A stretch of DNA of 64,000 nucleotides from Corticium candelabrum (GCF_963422355.1 NC_085106.1:2577068-2641067); one strand, 5' to 3'. Shown: positions 1 through 12,296, counted from the first letter of the stretch. Notes: generated by a model from the sequence alone, not told the origin. Translations and numbers: made by a program.

Positions 1-2
1 CG

Positions 3-388
3 TCTGGCAGGTCTGTTTATCTTGATGCAGTTGGTGGTTCAAGCAGTGTGGCTGATGCTCAAAGTGATACAGCAAGTGTAGCAGGTGAAGAGTATCATAC
101 AGTGAAACATGATACGTCCGACAGTGGGGAATCAATTTTTTCAAGAGCAGATAAAACAGAACAGAACGAGACGGTGATACCAGAAAGTAAGACCCACAGT
201 TTGTCAATCTTACAGGTCAATCTGAGGGGTTTCCAGCTTTGTTTGTTCTCTCCATTGAAGGTGATGGAAATGAAACAGACACCAATACAGGTGCATCAGA
301 CCTGTTTGAAAACTTTCTAATGGTAACACAATTAGCTGTTGCTAGATTTCCATTCCCATCAAGGTTCGTCTGTTCTGTCAAGAATTAG
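3..388 (+). CDS. 3' end of an unrecognised gene, partial
   Basis: The window opens inside an open frame rich in Asp, Ser, Thr and Glu, with no stop from base 3. Unspliced, this frame runs to about 320 but its composition changes abruptly near 190. A candidate 29-nt intron (187-215, GTAAGA to TTACAG) would join it in phase to a second acidic frame (around SEGFPALFVLSIEGDG and ETDTNTGASDLFENF) ending at a stop at 386-388. A 29-nt intron is extremely short, so a frameshift or an unspliced tail are alternatives. No domain or homologue is recognised. It may be the disordered C-terminal tail of a gene lying mostly left of the window. Confidence 0.3.
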
Positions 389-1394
389 TAAGAGTCCTGC
401 CAATTTAGCACTAACAGGGTACATACTCACTGATTCAGTCTGCTAGTTTCTGCACCTTGATATTCGTTGTTTGTTGTTGTGGCTAGAAAGCATGGGTTGC
501 CATTGCAATGCTACGCTGATCACATTGACTACAGTCCAGAGAAAAAGCCAGGTAACGTACTGTACATACCAGCCATATTGTAGACATACACAATGGATCT
601 TTGGTGAGTAATCAACTTTGTAAACCGATTGACCGCCTTAGAGGTAAGACCAGTTGGTTGCAGTCCTGCTTACAACAAAACCATAATATCTTTTCCAATG
701 TGCGCACTCACGTGTCACTAATTCTATTAGTAAATTTTTTATAACAAAAATGGTTTGATAGTAACTGCATCGGTCTTTTCTCAATACAAAGATTCCATTG
801 TAAATATGCTTCATTCTTAACGTGTAGATGTAGTTAAGGATGGCTTGTTACAGTGATTCATGGGTTCAAACGTTGTTCTATGTAGGAAAAGGCATTCTTG
901 ATTTTCGTGATCGTTTTGTTTTCCTTGGTCATCCACCACTACCTCTACCGCTACCACTACCACTACCATAATCGCTTTTACTACAATAATTGTTGTATTA
1001 CCATCACCAACTGTTGCGTTAGAGTGGTTTTAGTTGTCCGTCTTCCCGAACCACATATCAGGTCTGCAGATAGGAATCATTCAATTACGTAGGCGCCCTT
1101 AAAATACGTGTCTGTTTCAAAACTTAATTTTAGTAATTAGAGCATCCTCGGACCTGCAAGTATACTGTATTATATCTTTTCCGGAAAGCTTGAAAGAAAT
1201 ACTATCCGATAATTATGTATGGTTTCTAAATGTTGTGAGAAAGCTGGCCACACTCGAATACCATTCTTTTCTTTAATTCCAAACCGTCTTTCGAATTCGA
1301 AGAGAACTGGAGCGTATTAATTACTTTAGAATGAGTTGGCTGCAGCCATTAGGCTAATAAAGTTTGGACAGTCAATTTGGATTGATAGACAGTT
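389..1394. other. Non-coding, no gene seen
   Basis: AT-rich sequence with no convincing coding frame. A short imperfect CTACCACTAC-type repeat lies at about 930-970 and creates a spurious open frame. Nothing else is recognised. Confidence 0.5.
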
Positions 1395-1701
1395 TGTTTA
1401 GTAGATACCACAAACGAGACTTCGACAATGACACACTACAGCTATATTTACAAAGAAACGAAGAGCCAAGGCAGCAAACCAATCCGTGTATACGACTGCA
1501 TGACTCAGTACACCCTTTATATAGGCAAAGATGCTTTCGTGCACACCTACGGTCTCTTGTTATATCTTCACTCGTCAAAATGCAGCTCTGTATATCACTG
1601 TATCAGCCAACGTATGGTATCCTAATTTAGCTAAGGAAGATAGATGATCTAAACGTTTCTGCAGAAAGCCTCTCGTTTGTTCAACAGTCGATCGGATCAA
1701 C
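1395..1701 (+). promoter_or_regulatory. 5' flank of array copy 1, duplicated at copy 3
   Basis: This stretch aligns by eye with the 5' flank of copy 3 (about 19005-19281). Shared strings include a run around CTATATTTACAAAGAAACG and the sequence GCCTCTCGTTTGTTCAAC just before the start codon. The promoter and 5' UTR were therefore duplicated with the gene. No individual factor site is claimed. Confidence 0.5.
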
Positions 1702-2257
1702 ATGATGACCGTTGTTCCTTTTGTTGTGTATTTAGTTTGCTAATTTTTTTCTTAGCTCTGCTATGTGTGAGTTTCGATCTGGTGCTCGTATCTGCGCTCC
1801 AGGCAGCTACATGGCTTTGGGCTTCTGTCTGCCTAAATCACCATCACTCTACATTTACCACAATACTTGTCCGGAAGACTTCACCCTGTACAGAGGTGTC
1901 TGCTACCGTTGGCCTTCACCTCAATGTCAAACTCAAGACGTCGTGACAGCTGACTGTATATGCCAAGGACTCAATGGCCGGTTGAGTACAGTTCCTGAGG
2001 TGGACCGTTTGGAGGGCACAGGATGCAATTTCGACTTTGCAGGCAGCTGGGCTTTACTGGGTCTTACAACTAACTCGTATATAAACCAAGTTTTCGGGTA
2101 TTGTTTCAGAGATGACTACAGCTACACCGAGACACACGGAGTGGCTCGACCGTCCATCGATAACGGGGTAACTATCGCTTGGTGTAATGCAGTGTCGGCT
2201 CTCTCAGCGGACGCTCAGAGTAACATCAAAGCAGGAGTGATAGGCTGTAGGACGTGA
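1702..2257 (+). pseudogene. Array copy 1: collagen-stalk secreted protein, lacking the stalk
   Basis: First member of the six-gene array. The ATG at 1702 begins a signal peptide like that of copy 3 (MMTVVPFVVYLVC) but runs into TAA at 1741. The cysteine pair, Gly-X-Y stalk, neck and intron are missing: sequence passes straight from the signal region to the start of the C-terminal domain near SGARICAPGSY. From 1763 the C-terminal domain is fully open (164 codons from an internal ATG) and keeps the family cysteines and the CYRWPSPQCQTQD motif. An AATAAA lies at 2327-2332. The best reading is a gene that lost its stalk by an internal deletion and its leader by a nonsense change. A leaderless intracellular product from ATG 1763 is conceivable but unsupported. 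Confidence 0.7.
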
Positions 2258-2339
2258 TCGCGTCCTCGGTAGAACAAACGAACTGTCACGTTTTTACGTT
2301 GACTCGCAATAGTGTTCTCTAGAGACAATAAAGTCTGCA

Positions 2340-3378
2340 ACTAACACGTCAACAATTGTCATGTGTATAAATTGATTGTTTTCACTGAGTATTACGTACA
2401 AGAGTCTCTAGACATTAAAATCTAGAGGGGAGCACTGCACGTACTAGAATGTAACAAGATTCTACATCCCAAAACAAAGTTTTGATGTTAATTTTTCTCA
2501 GTAAAGTATACTTCACACGATAAGGCTGAGACGGTGCTAGACTCGTCGCGGTCATGTAATGTGCGTACGTTAAGTTCTGTTCGAGGCCCTGGATTGGTTT
2601 AGGTCAGACACACAAACGATGCAATTGTTTTTCAATACGCTCCTGAACTACCTACTGTACACCATTAAAACGTTACAACAAACAGACGAGAAGGAAAGTC
2701 CTACAGTGGAATTGAATAACGTGCGTCTCGATTTGCAGCAAACTATTAACCCGAGGCGTGCATGCGCTAGGTTACAGTAACACCGCTGTAAAATGATTCG
2801 ACGTCCGACTCAACGGCCGGATGTGGGTGGGTCGATAGACGGATGTGGACGTCACTATCTACTCCGCGTAGGTCCTCTGTTATGGTATCGGTTATGTGGC
2901 AGGCCTGAACCTACCGGGTAGTTGTCAGTCTACCCTCTGTTCTACACGTAACGTTAATGTGTAGCAGTAAATCTGTCCACCCAAACCAACCCCACCACTT
3001 TGATCAAATGCAGAAGCAGATCCTCTCACTTGTAGTACCTATTGTTTTCAACCGCTTTCTACCGGATTTCGTCAATTATGACGTCACGCGAGCTTTAACA
3101 AAACGCCATTCTAAAATGACTGAAAGCAAATTCGTGTAAATGCTTAATTTATAACGTGTAACCAATTAAAAAGCTTGGAGGATCGATCAGATGAAAATAA
3201 CCGCAAGATGCATGAAACTTGAATTTGGGTAAACCATGTGTACCAAGCCGCGAGGAAAACCAATGGTAACCCTGAATCTCTAAATAAGCCATATTTATTA
3301 ATTTAATGCCCAACAGTAAGGCGCAAGCGACGGGCAGATTGTCAACATTTCATTCAGAGAAATGACTAGTCGCCCAAG
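2340..3378. other. Non-coding; duplicated 3' flank of copy 1
   Basis: No gene seen. About 2340-2640 aligns with the sequence after copy 3 (about 20320-20620), sharing GTTCTGTTCGAGGCCC and neighbouring strings. The part near 2750 (CCCGAGGCGTG) recurs near 26145, and about 2955-3035 recurs near 22470-22545. These are remnants of the array's duplication units. Confidence 0.5.
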
Positions 3379-3490
3379 TCTTAACGCGCGCGCGAGGTGT
3401 AGAAAGGAGGTGGTGCCCGCAAGCGAAAGTGCGGATACTTTTGGTTGCCAGCACCGTCCCCTCTCCGCTCCCCGCGCGCGCGCGCTAAGA
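3379..3490. repeat. GC-rich imperfect inverted repeat (hairpin)
   Basis: The left arm begins TCTTAACGCGCGCGCGAGG and the right arm ends CGCGCGCGCGCTAAGA. The arms are about 38-40 bp and pair imperfectly but along their full length. A second small hairpin (CCGCA...TGCGG) sits in the loop. No target duplication is obvious. It may be a very small foldback element or an extruding hairpin. Confidence 0.5.
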
Positions 3491-3761
3491 GGGACTGTGC
3501 AGTGTGGAAAAATTCCCAGATCTTAATTAAGACCCCGGGCACTTACAAACATGGAACTGGTACCTCTCGAACGCACGTGACAAAGTGGAGACATTGGTGT
3601 ATTCAAACAGATAGAATGACGCTCGGATAGGTTAGAACGAGCAGCTTCCGGAATATTACATATGTAGACTCCACCCCAGTGTGACGTGGCCCATTCTATT
3701 CTAGTTAAAGGGTAAGTCTCATTACCTTAATTGCATTTCTACGGAAACGTGAGACAGCCAA

Positions 3762-5972
3762 TTAGTTGTCACTGACTTCTTCAAAGTCAGAAACAAAGAT
3801 CTCCTCGCTTTCAGAGCTGGAGGAGCCATTGTTACTTACTTCTATCACTAGCCTCTCTACCGCTTGTTCTACAAATGCCATCACGGGTTCTATAATGCGA
3901 CTCTACTTCCCTAATTACATGGTCAACGCACTTCTTCCACTTCTCAGCAGTCACGTTTCGGATTCCTTCCTTGGCCAACCTCTCAATTGCTGCCATTGTG
4001 AAGTACTTGTTGTTTGCTGCAGCATAGCCTTTCACTTGTGCCCATACGAGTTCTATCGAATTTAGTTCGCAATGACCAACTGGAAGTCGAAGAACTTCGT
4101 GGCCCTTCTTGGTTGCGACACCGTTTGTCGATCAGGTATGTGCTCTGTGGATTACTTGCTTTAATAAGCATGAAGATTTCTGCTTTGAGCATTTTTTGTC
4201 GTATGAGATGTTGTGACTGTCCAAATTAAATAGTCCATCATTGCCTTCTTTGTAGGAATTTTTTCTACCACACTCACAGCTATTAGGTATTTGGTATTGT
4301 CAAGGACGATGACAGAGCGAGGAGGACAGTTGGGGATGAGCTTCTTCTCAAACCACTCCATGAAGTGTTTTGTATTCATCTCCTGGTAGTAGTCTCCAGT
4401 TCCAGTTTTTTCTGTAAAGACCAACTCTGCATCTGCAATCCATCCCTGTTCCCATCTAGTCTCGCGCAGCCAGACCCTCCCCCTTTTGACTTCCGATGGC
4501 GGGAAAGGGCCTGGTAAGATTCCTTTGATGTCTTGGTTCTGCCGACGCCAGCATTCCATGGGGCATAAAGACATAACGATGATATGTTAGTTGAGATAAG
4601 CGAGCAACTTATGGGAACGCACTACTAATTAGTATCCGCATGTACAGCAAAGTTTTCGCTTCTGTTTCTGCTGCAGGTGCTACTGGACTTTGTTCTAGTT
4701 CAGTTGCTCTCACAGGTTGCGTGACTGCCTGCTATAGACATGGTAAGAAAAGCGCGCAGGTCGTCTCTTCTACGACAACATTGGCAGGTGAGTTGTTCTT
4801 GGGGAAATTGCATAGAGGCTCGTCATGCAGCTGCAGCGTTAGATCTAGCAACAGGACGAGCAGCTTCTAGCTGTTTCCACCCCTGTCGTAGCACACTTTA
4901 TTGGCTTTTGTACTGTCAAGTTCGAAAGTTGCGTGATCATGCAATTCGAATTTTCGTAGGTGAGACGTACGGCACATGCTAGTTGTTGAATGCTGTTGGT
5001 TCCCGAAGAACAACTAACTCACCTGCCAATGTTGTCGTACAGGAAGACGATCTGCGCGCTTCTCTTATCATGTCTATAGCAGGCAGCCACGCAACCTGTG
5101 AGAGCAACTGAACTAGACCAAGTCCAGTAGCACCTGCATGCAGCAGAAACCGAGCGAAAACTTTGCTGTACATGTGGATACTTTTAGTAGTGCGTTCCCA
5201 TCAGTTGCTCGCGTATCTCAATTAACATATCATCGTTATGTCTTTATGCACCATGGAATGCTGAGGTCGGCAGAACCAAGACATCAAAGGAACCTTACCA
5301 GACCCTCTCCCCGCCAAGGAAGTCAAAAGGGGGAGAGGCTGGCTGGGCGAGACTAGTTTCCATCCTGCGTGGAGTATGATCAATCTACCACCTTTTCTGG
5401 AAGGAACACGTAAGCTGCCTTTGTCATAGTCTATCCAACAGTGCTCACGAGTATGATGAGCATTGAGCCAGGTTTCATCGAGATAGACTAGTGGCCTGCC
5501 CTCAGAACGAAAAGTCAGAATTTTCCTGAGATATTCATGACGTGCAGCGATGATTCTGTGTTGTTCGTACAGTGCTGTCTTCTTGTTACGTGTTTTGTAC
5601 CTGAACCCCATCTTTCTGACTGTTGTGTATAGCGTAGATCGACCGTAGGGGTAGTCTACATCATCTCGTAAAGCCAATAGAAGTTTGTCCATTGTTGGAA
5701 GCCCACCGTTCGTGTAAAATCTGCACTCTTCGACGTATCACTCCTTCCAGGAAGTTATCTGTTTGTTGTTGAGCAGAACCACAACTTGGTTTACGGCCTT
5801 TCTTTGCAGGACTGCTTACATCACCTTCAACACGCCATTCTTTCAAGACAGTACAGATAGACCTCTCTGATACCTTTAGTGCCTCTGAGGTTCTCCTGAG
5901 GGCGTTACCAACCATGATTGGTTGTTCTTCTCTCTTGTCCTTGTCAAAAAATTCGTGCACATTGGCTATCAT
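3762..5972 (-). mobile_element. Tc1/mariner-like (IS630/DDE_3) transposase gene, split and decayed
   Basis: This is a DNA-transposon transposase on the minus strand, read from ATG 5972 to a stop at 3762. It starts with a helix-turn-helix region (EALKVSERSICTVLKEW), followed by a linker (VSSPAKKGRKPSCG). The DDE domain follows, with first Asp in VYLDETWLNAHH, second Asp in SVIVLDNTKY and Glu in CELNSIELVWAQVKGY. The C-terminus is acidic (SSSSESEEIFVSD). Removing the 0.9-kb insertion leaves about 1.3 kb, right for a transposase of about 430 residues. Besides the insertion, the frame shifts near 5725, near 4110 and near 3900, so the gene is dead. Terminal inverted repeats of this host element were not found. 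Confidence 0.8.
4456..5356. mobile_element. Foldback (long-TIR) element inside the transposase gene
   Basis: The element is 901 bp with two long inverted arms (about 4456-4800 and 5015-5356) that match at most positions, around a unique centre of about 215 bp. The tips read CTAGTCTCGCGCAGCCAGAC on the left and GGCTGGGCGAGACTAG on the right. Flanks are TTCCCAT (4449-4455) and TTTCCAT (5357-5363), a 7-bp target duplication with one mismatch. Deleting the element and one duplicate rejoins the transposase frame across LHAGWEQGWIADAE. It encodes nothing recognisable and must have been moved by an enzyme made elsewhere. Confidence 0.85.
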
Positions 5973-6770
5973 TGCTTTTTACAAACTTTTGAAGACCAAA
6001 CCGTGCTTTCGCTTGACAATTTGAGAACCAATGCTGATTTCAGATGGTACATCTGCTGTTGGAGCAGATCTAGATACCTTGCCACGAGGAAGAAAAGATT
6101 CTGAAGTACTCAATAATTATCGCATAGAACTGCTAGAGAATGACTACTGTGTCACTGTGGTATTGTCTGGAAATATAGCTTTCCAATACAGTGTACTACA
6201 ACGTAATTGTATGTATGTGTTTAGCTTACGTAATTGATGATTGCCCTAATTCTATTTCCTTCTCCTTCCACTGGGCAGGCCAAACTGACGTAGAACCTAC
6301 CCACAATTCCCAAATGCACGTATTGTTTGAATGGAGGTAGGAAATGACGACTCCGAGGATTTGGGTCACGCACTAGTTGGATAAATTAGATACCGTGGAG
6401 ACCGGTAGTGACACTCTAGCAGCAGCAACAAAAACAATAAACAAAGAATAATCACGTGATGTGTTAGTCAACAAACAATATTGTGACTATCTGTGATACC
6501 ACACATTCTGAGTGCTACACGATCCTATTTTTTAGTAGAGTGAGCTTGTGCAGCTTGTCTGCTTTATACATTTGCTATCTCTTCAACAACAGCTTCCTCA
6601 CTTGCCACTCCTATAAGACGTAGGTACCACAGTGTCTAATTAAAATGAACAGCACGGAGAATTGTGTGTGATTCGTGGGTGAGACAGCTGATTGCCACTT
6701 GGTAAAAAGCGCTGCTACTTAGAGGGAACCTCTCTGGCGCATTTCAGTTGTTCAACAATCGACGTACATC
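5973..6770. other. Non-coding; right part is the 5' flank of copy 2
   Basis: 5973-6240 holds no recognised gene; an open frame there (from about 6031) has unnatural composition. From about 6430 the sequence matches the 5' flank of copy 4 (about 23150-23504), sharing AAAGAATAATCACGTG, GATACCACACATTCT and GGCGCATTTCAGTTGTTCAA. It is a duplicated promoter and 5' UTR. Confidence 0.5.
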
Positions 6771-9700
6771 ATGAACATTGTCCTCGTTGTCGTGTCTTTG
6801 GCTTGCTCAATTCTCCCTCTTTGTTCTGCCTCCTCTCAACCAGAGAGCGAAAACTATTGTGGTGCGTGTCCTCCTGGCCGAGATGGCGTGCAAGGTTACG
6901 ATGGCAGAGACGGCAGTCCCGGTAGGAATGGAAGGCCGGTCAGAGACGGAGTGCCTGGTGTAGTGTAGTGACATCTGACACTAACTATATACACATAGAG
7001 TAGTACGTAGTACGCGTGCGTAGCTTGTTATTGACTTACTTGAGTGTTGGCTAGTTTAGACTGCAATTATAACACTGTGTCGAGTACTGAGCCTACTGTG
7101 TCGAACCCCGAACTTACAAGATATAACATTGGCGACGAGGATATGGCGCAGTCAAGAGTCCTAGGAAAACTGGCTGAGTTTCAAGCTGGAACAGACAGCG
7201 TAGACAAATATTTCGACCGATTTAAGTTGTATTGCACCGCAAACGACGTAGCTGACAACGACAAGCAGCGGGCAATATTCTTAACTACGGTTGGTGCAAC
7301 GACATACAGGCTGTTATGCAACCTAACGAGACCGGAGAAGCCGCAGGACAAGACGCTTGATGAACTAACTGAACTCATGAAGAACCACTGCGAACCCAAG
7401 ACCATCGTCATCGCAGAAAGATACCGATTTTATAAGCGAGTCCAGAAGGAAGGCGAAAACGTTGCCTCCTATCTTGCGGAACTACGACGATTGTCAAAGA
7501 AATGCGACTTCCGGTACTATCTCGATACAGCGCTGAGAGGTCAGTTTGTCTGCGGGCTTTACTTCGAAGCGGCGCAACAGAAAATGTTGGCCGAGTCCGA
7601 GCTGGGACTCGATAAAGCAATTTCGATGGCTCAGGCGTACGAATCTGCAAGACGTGAGACGCAGTCATTACGTGGTGAGACACCACGGGGTCAAAAGGAG
7701 ACGATGTTTAGTCTCAAAAGCAGCAGTAGCCAATCACAACGAACGACCGCAACAGAGAAGGAATGTCAGCGATGCGATGGGCGAGGACACACTTCTGACA
7801 AGTGCAGATTCCGAACGTATACGTGCAGGTTTTGCAACGTAAAAGGCCACATCGCAAAGGCATGTCGCAAGGAAAAGCAAAACGAAAAGGAAACGCTCCC
7901 AAGGCATGCGAAAGGCGGACAACGAACGCACCACATCGAGGAAGCGGAGGTGAGTACTATTCACACGTTGTCGGATACTAAGGGCGGTCCTAAAGTAACA
8001 TTAGAAGTGGCGGGGAGTGACCTAGAGTTAGATGTGGATACTGGAGCATCTGTGACCGTGCTACCGCACCATGTTTACAGTCAGTATTTGAAGCATGTAC
8101 AGTTACAGAAAGTAAGATTGCACTGCGATCATACAGTGGTCAACTGTTACGCGTAGTGGGCGAGGCAACCGTGCCAGTTCGATACGGTGATCAACACACA
8201 ATGGGACGAATGTTGCTCGTTCATGCACCTTCAAAGCCCCCTGTATTGGGAAGGAATTGGCTCCAGTCGATAAAATTAGACTGGCAGTCTCTGTTTATGG
8301 TGCAAGACAACCCACCTGACGTGATTTCTGAATTTGGTGAGTTATTCCAATCAGACATGGGAACATTACGCGGATACCAAGCGAATATCACGCTACAGAA
8401 GGGTGCAATTCCTCGATTTCACATACCAAGACCCGTGCCATACGCTTTACAGAAGAAGGTCGAGGAGGAATTGAGCAGACTTCAGAATGAAGGAATATTA
8501 ACACCGGTAGATCATAGTGATTGGGCAGCACTCATAGCCGCTGTAAGACGGGGAGAGGGATCTCTAAGGATCTGCGGTGACTACAAAGTGACAGTCAACC
8601 CGTATTTGGAGATGAGTACATACCCGTTACCAAATCCACAGGACCTATTTGGCACGTTAGCTGGGGGTAGATACTTCTCAAAGCTAGACATGAAACAGGC
8701 TTACTTACAAATGAAAGTATCACCTCAGAGCCAAAAGTATTTGACTATCAATACGTCAAAAGGCCTCTTTGCATATACTCGTATGCCATTCGGAATCAGT
8801 TCCGCGCCAGCTATACGACAACGTGCAATGGACGGAATCTTAGCCGGAATTTCCGGAGTAGGCTGTTTTTTAGACGACATTTTGATCGTGGGGAAAACAG
8901 CAGCAGAGCACGATGACCGTCTACGTATGATTCTGGGAAGATTGAGAGACCTCGGTCTGCGACTCGCAAATTTGGCCAGACGCGAGTAGAGTACTTAGGG
9001 CACGTCATTGACAGCCAAGGACTGAGACCGTCCGAAAGCAAACTGACAGCAATATGCGAAGCACCGGAACCGTCGAATGTGACCCAGCTGAAGGCCTACC
9101 TTGGTCTTCTCAACTATTATAACAGATTCTTGCCCAATCTCTCCACGATTTTACAGCCACTGCATGACTTACTGAAGAAGAATCGGCAGTGGACTTGGCA
9201 AGTGGAACAACGAAGGGCTTTCAAAGCATCAAAGAAGAAACTGTTGTATTCAGGTTTTCTTACTCACTATGACCTAGAGAAACGTGTAAAAGTGAAGTGT
9301 GACGCATCACCTTACGGTATCGAAGCTTGTCTCTCACACGTAATGGACGACGAAAGCGTGCAACCTGTCGCTTTCGCCTCTCGAACACTGTCACCAACTG
9401 AGCAGAATTATGCCCAGATTGATCGTGAAGGTTTAGCCCTCATATTTGGCGTCCGCTACTTTCACAAGTACTTAGTTGGTAAATAATTTACGTTAGTAAC
9501 TGATCACCGCTCGTTGGTCAAGATATTTGAACCCAAGGAAGGAGTACCATCGCTTGCTGCCGCCCGACTCCAGCGTTGGGCGTTGATATTAAGTTCGTAC
9601 AACTATCAGCTCGAATACGTGCAGGAGTTACAAATGCAGAAGCGGACATGTTGTCCCGCTTGCTGATAGCTGTAAATGTGATTGACCACGATGAACAGTT

Positions 9701-11945
9701 GTACCGAATTGATTATTGTGAGATGTTACCCGTAACAGCGGAAGACGTGGCCAGGGAGACCAAGAAGGACCCTGTACTGAAACGAGTGTATGAACATGCA
9801 CTTAGGGGATGGCCGAAACACGGTGAGACCGAATTACAGCCGTATCAACGAAGAGCCGACCAGTTCACTATCGTTGAAGACTGTTTATTGTGGGGTAGTC
9901 GAGTTATTATTCCACACACATTACGCACTATGGTACTGAACGAGCTCCATGAAGACCACGTTGGAGCTAGCCGCATGAAGGCTATAGCAAGAGGGTTTGT
10001 CTGGTGGCCTTGTCTTGACAAGGATATCGAAGATACCGTTAGGGCGTGTCAAGACACCAGACATAGACCAGTGCAAACTCATTCCCACCCGTGGATTTAC
10101 CCCGATGCACCATGGAGACGGCTACACGCGGACTTTGCGAAGTCAGTGGAAAACAATATTTAGTGATCGTTGACGCGTTCTCAAAGTGGGCAGAAGTGCA
10201 CGAGTTGGGGACTCATGGGACCTCAACACAAACCATCGAAGCATTCCGGAGAACATTTGCCGGCCATGGGTTACCCGAGAGGTTAGTAACCGACAACGGC
10301 CCACAATTTACGTCACAGCAGTTTCAAGAATTTATGAAGGCGAACAGAATTAAGCACCAGCTTACACCTATTACCCTTCTTCAAACAGACAGCCGAAACG
10401 CCTAGTGCTGGAAGTTAAGAAAAGCTTGAAGACCAAGCCGTCAAGCCGCACAGTTAGTCACCAACTATCAATTTTTCTCTTGTGGTATCGAACTACGCCA
10501 AACTGCACTACGGGCAAAACACCCGCTGAGTTACTAATGAAGAAGGAGCTCAGGACGAGACTTTCGTTTCTGAGGCCAGAGTCAGGGAAGACTCTTCGAG
10601 AGGAACATCGAGACCATTACGATCTAGCGACAGAGCAAGTTCGTAATATGAGCCCGGGAGACACCGTCAGTGTCTTAAACCCTAGACGTGACGGACGTGG
10701 GAAGTGGTTATGTGGGACGATCCTACAAAGGCTAGGGCCAGTCAACTATCTGGTTGATGTCTACAGACAGCCGCGATATGTTCATGTAGAACATTTACTA
10801 ACCCGAGATCCTCGGAGCATACCCGACGAGTTCATCGAGAGTGGTCCAGAACACGACGTGATAGTACCAACGCTGACACCGTCGGATGCCACAACGCGGG
10901 ACCAATCAGTACCCGTAAGACCTACGGATGCGAGAACACCTGTTGTAGTTGATAGTCAGAGAGCACACACTCCAGTGACAACCACCCGTCCAACCGCTGT
11001 GGTACCAGTACCAGTGGAAGAGGAAACCATGACAACATCACCAGAGACACCGGGATCCCAAGAGCGAAGATTCCCACAACGTCAAAATCGACAGAAACCT
11101 GCGCGATACAGGTAGATTTAGCTAAGGTGGAAGGAGTGTAGCGTAGTGACAGCTGACACTAACTATATGCACATAGAGTAGTACGTAGTACGCGTGCGTA
11201 GCTTGTTATTGACTTACTTGAGTGTTGGCTAGTTTAGGCTGCAAATATAACACTGTGTCGAGTACTGAGCCTACTGTGTCGAACCCCAAACTTACAAGAT
11301 ATAACACCTGGGATCTGCGCCGGACAAGCAGAACAAGACAAGAAGATTGCACAACTGAGAAAGGAGGTGAGTAAAAATGTTAGCATAATTTCTTGGTCAT
11401 AAAATCAACAATGTTGTCTTTTTGATCAGCTTGACAATCTCACCAATGTAGTCAAGGGGTCTACCTTTCCATCTGGTGCTCGCATCTGCGCTCCAGGTAG
11501 CTATATGGCATTGGGTTTCTGTTTACCTAAATCACCATCACCCTACATTAATCACAAATCTTGTCCGTCTGGCTTCACGCTGTCCAGAGGTGTCTGCTAC
11601 CGTTGGCCTTCACCTCAATGTCAAACTCAAGACCTCGTTACAGCTGACAGTACGTGCACAAAGCTTCAAGGACGGTTGTGCACTGTTCCTGAGTTGGACC
11701 GTTTGGCAGGCACAGGATGCAGTTTCGACCATACAGGCAGCTGGGCTTTATTGGGTCTTCAGTACAGTAACAGCCAAGCCTATGGTTACTGTTTCAGAGA
11801 TGACTACAGCTACACCACCGCACAATCAGTGACTCGCCTGTCCACAAACGACGTGATAACTATTGCCTGGTGTAATACAGTGACGTCACTTGGAGCGGAT
11901 GCTCAAAGTAACATCAAAGCAGGAGTGATATGCTGTAAGACGTGA
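6771..11945 (+). pseudogene. Array copy 2: collagen-stalk secreted protein, split by an LTR element
   Basis: The 5' part (6771-6958) encodes a signal peptide (MNIVLVVVSLACSILPLCSA), the YCGACPPG cysteine pair and Gly-X-Y triplets. At a GTGCCTGG codon run an LTR retroelement is inserted. Coding resumes at 11307 with CCTGGGATCTGCGCC and the neck (EQDKKIAQLRKE) up to a GTGAGT donor at 11367. After a 63-bp intron, exon 2 (11430-11945) is an intact C-terminal domain of 172 codons, ending in CCKT. AATAAA lies at 12038-12043. Apart from the insertion and a PVRD change within one triplet the gene looks undamaged, so the loss of function is recent. It is closest to copy 4. Confidence 0.85.
6959..11306 (+). 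mobile_element. Ty3/Gypsy LTR retroelement, broken
   Basis: The LTRs are about 170 bp (6959-7128 and about 11135-11306) and have TG...CA ends. They differ at about six positions, suggesting a fairly young insertion. A 5-bp target duplication CCTGG flanks the element. A candidate primer-binding site follows the 5' LTR and a purine-rich tract precedes the 3' LTR. Parts in order are Gag with CCHC zinc knuckles (about 7.1-7.9 kb), protease (about 8.0 kb), reverse transcriptase (about 8.4-9.0 kb), RNase H (about 9.1-9.5 kb) and integrase (about 9.6-10.8 kb). No envelope gene is seen. The coding region carries about five breaks and is treated as a fossil. Confidence 0.9.
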
Positions 11946-12131
11946 TTGTTCTTGTCAAATACAGGCTGTCTACATGCATACATAGTACAAGTATAGCCAA
12001 GTTGACAAGTCATTGAATTGTTACAAACTCTATTAATAATAAATTGTAAACAAAGTGTTGTCAACGAACAACAATGACGTCATCAAATTGTTAAGTAAAG
12101 TGTTGCTAAAGCCAACTAGCATCAGCTAATC

Positions 12132-12296
12132 CAGGCCCGGATTCAGATGGAGGTTCAGGGGTTGCAACCCCTTTTTTCCAATAGGCGTAATTCAATAATT
12201 TCATATAATTTCATTAGAAAAAGAGAAAATTAGTAATGCTATAAATAGCTGCTACAAGGTCAACTCCTCTTTCAAAAATTCCTGGATCCGGGCCTG
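12132..12296. mobile_element. MITE, 165 bp
   Basis: Inverted ends CAGGCCCGGATTCAG and CTGGATCCGGGCCTG, flanked by TAATC on both sides (12127-12131 and 12297-12301). No coding capacity. The CAGG...CCTG ends recall hAT-related MITEs, but a 5-bp duplication does not fit the usual 8 bp, so the family is left open. Confidence 0.65.

Noticed and set aside
898-1092. Tyr/His-rich small protein
   Set aside because: Produced by an imperfect CTACCACTAC repeat; no conserved features.
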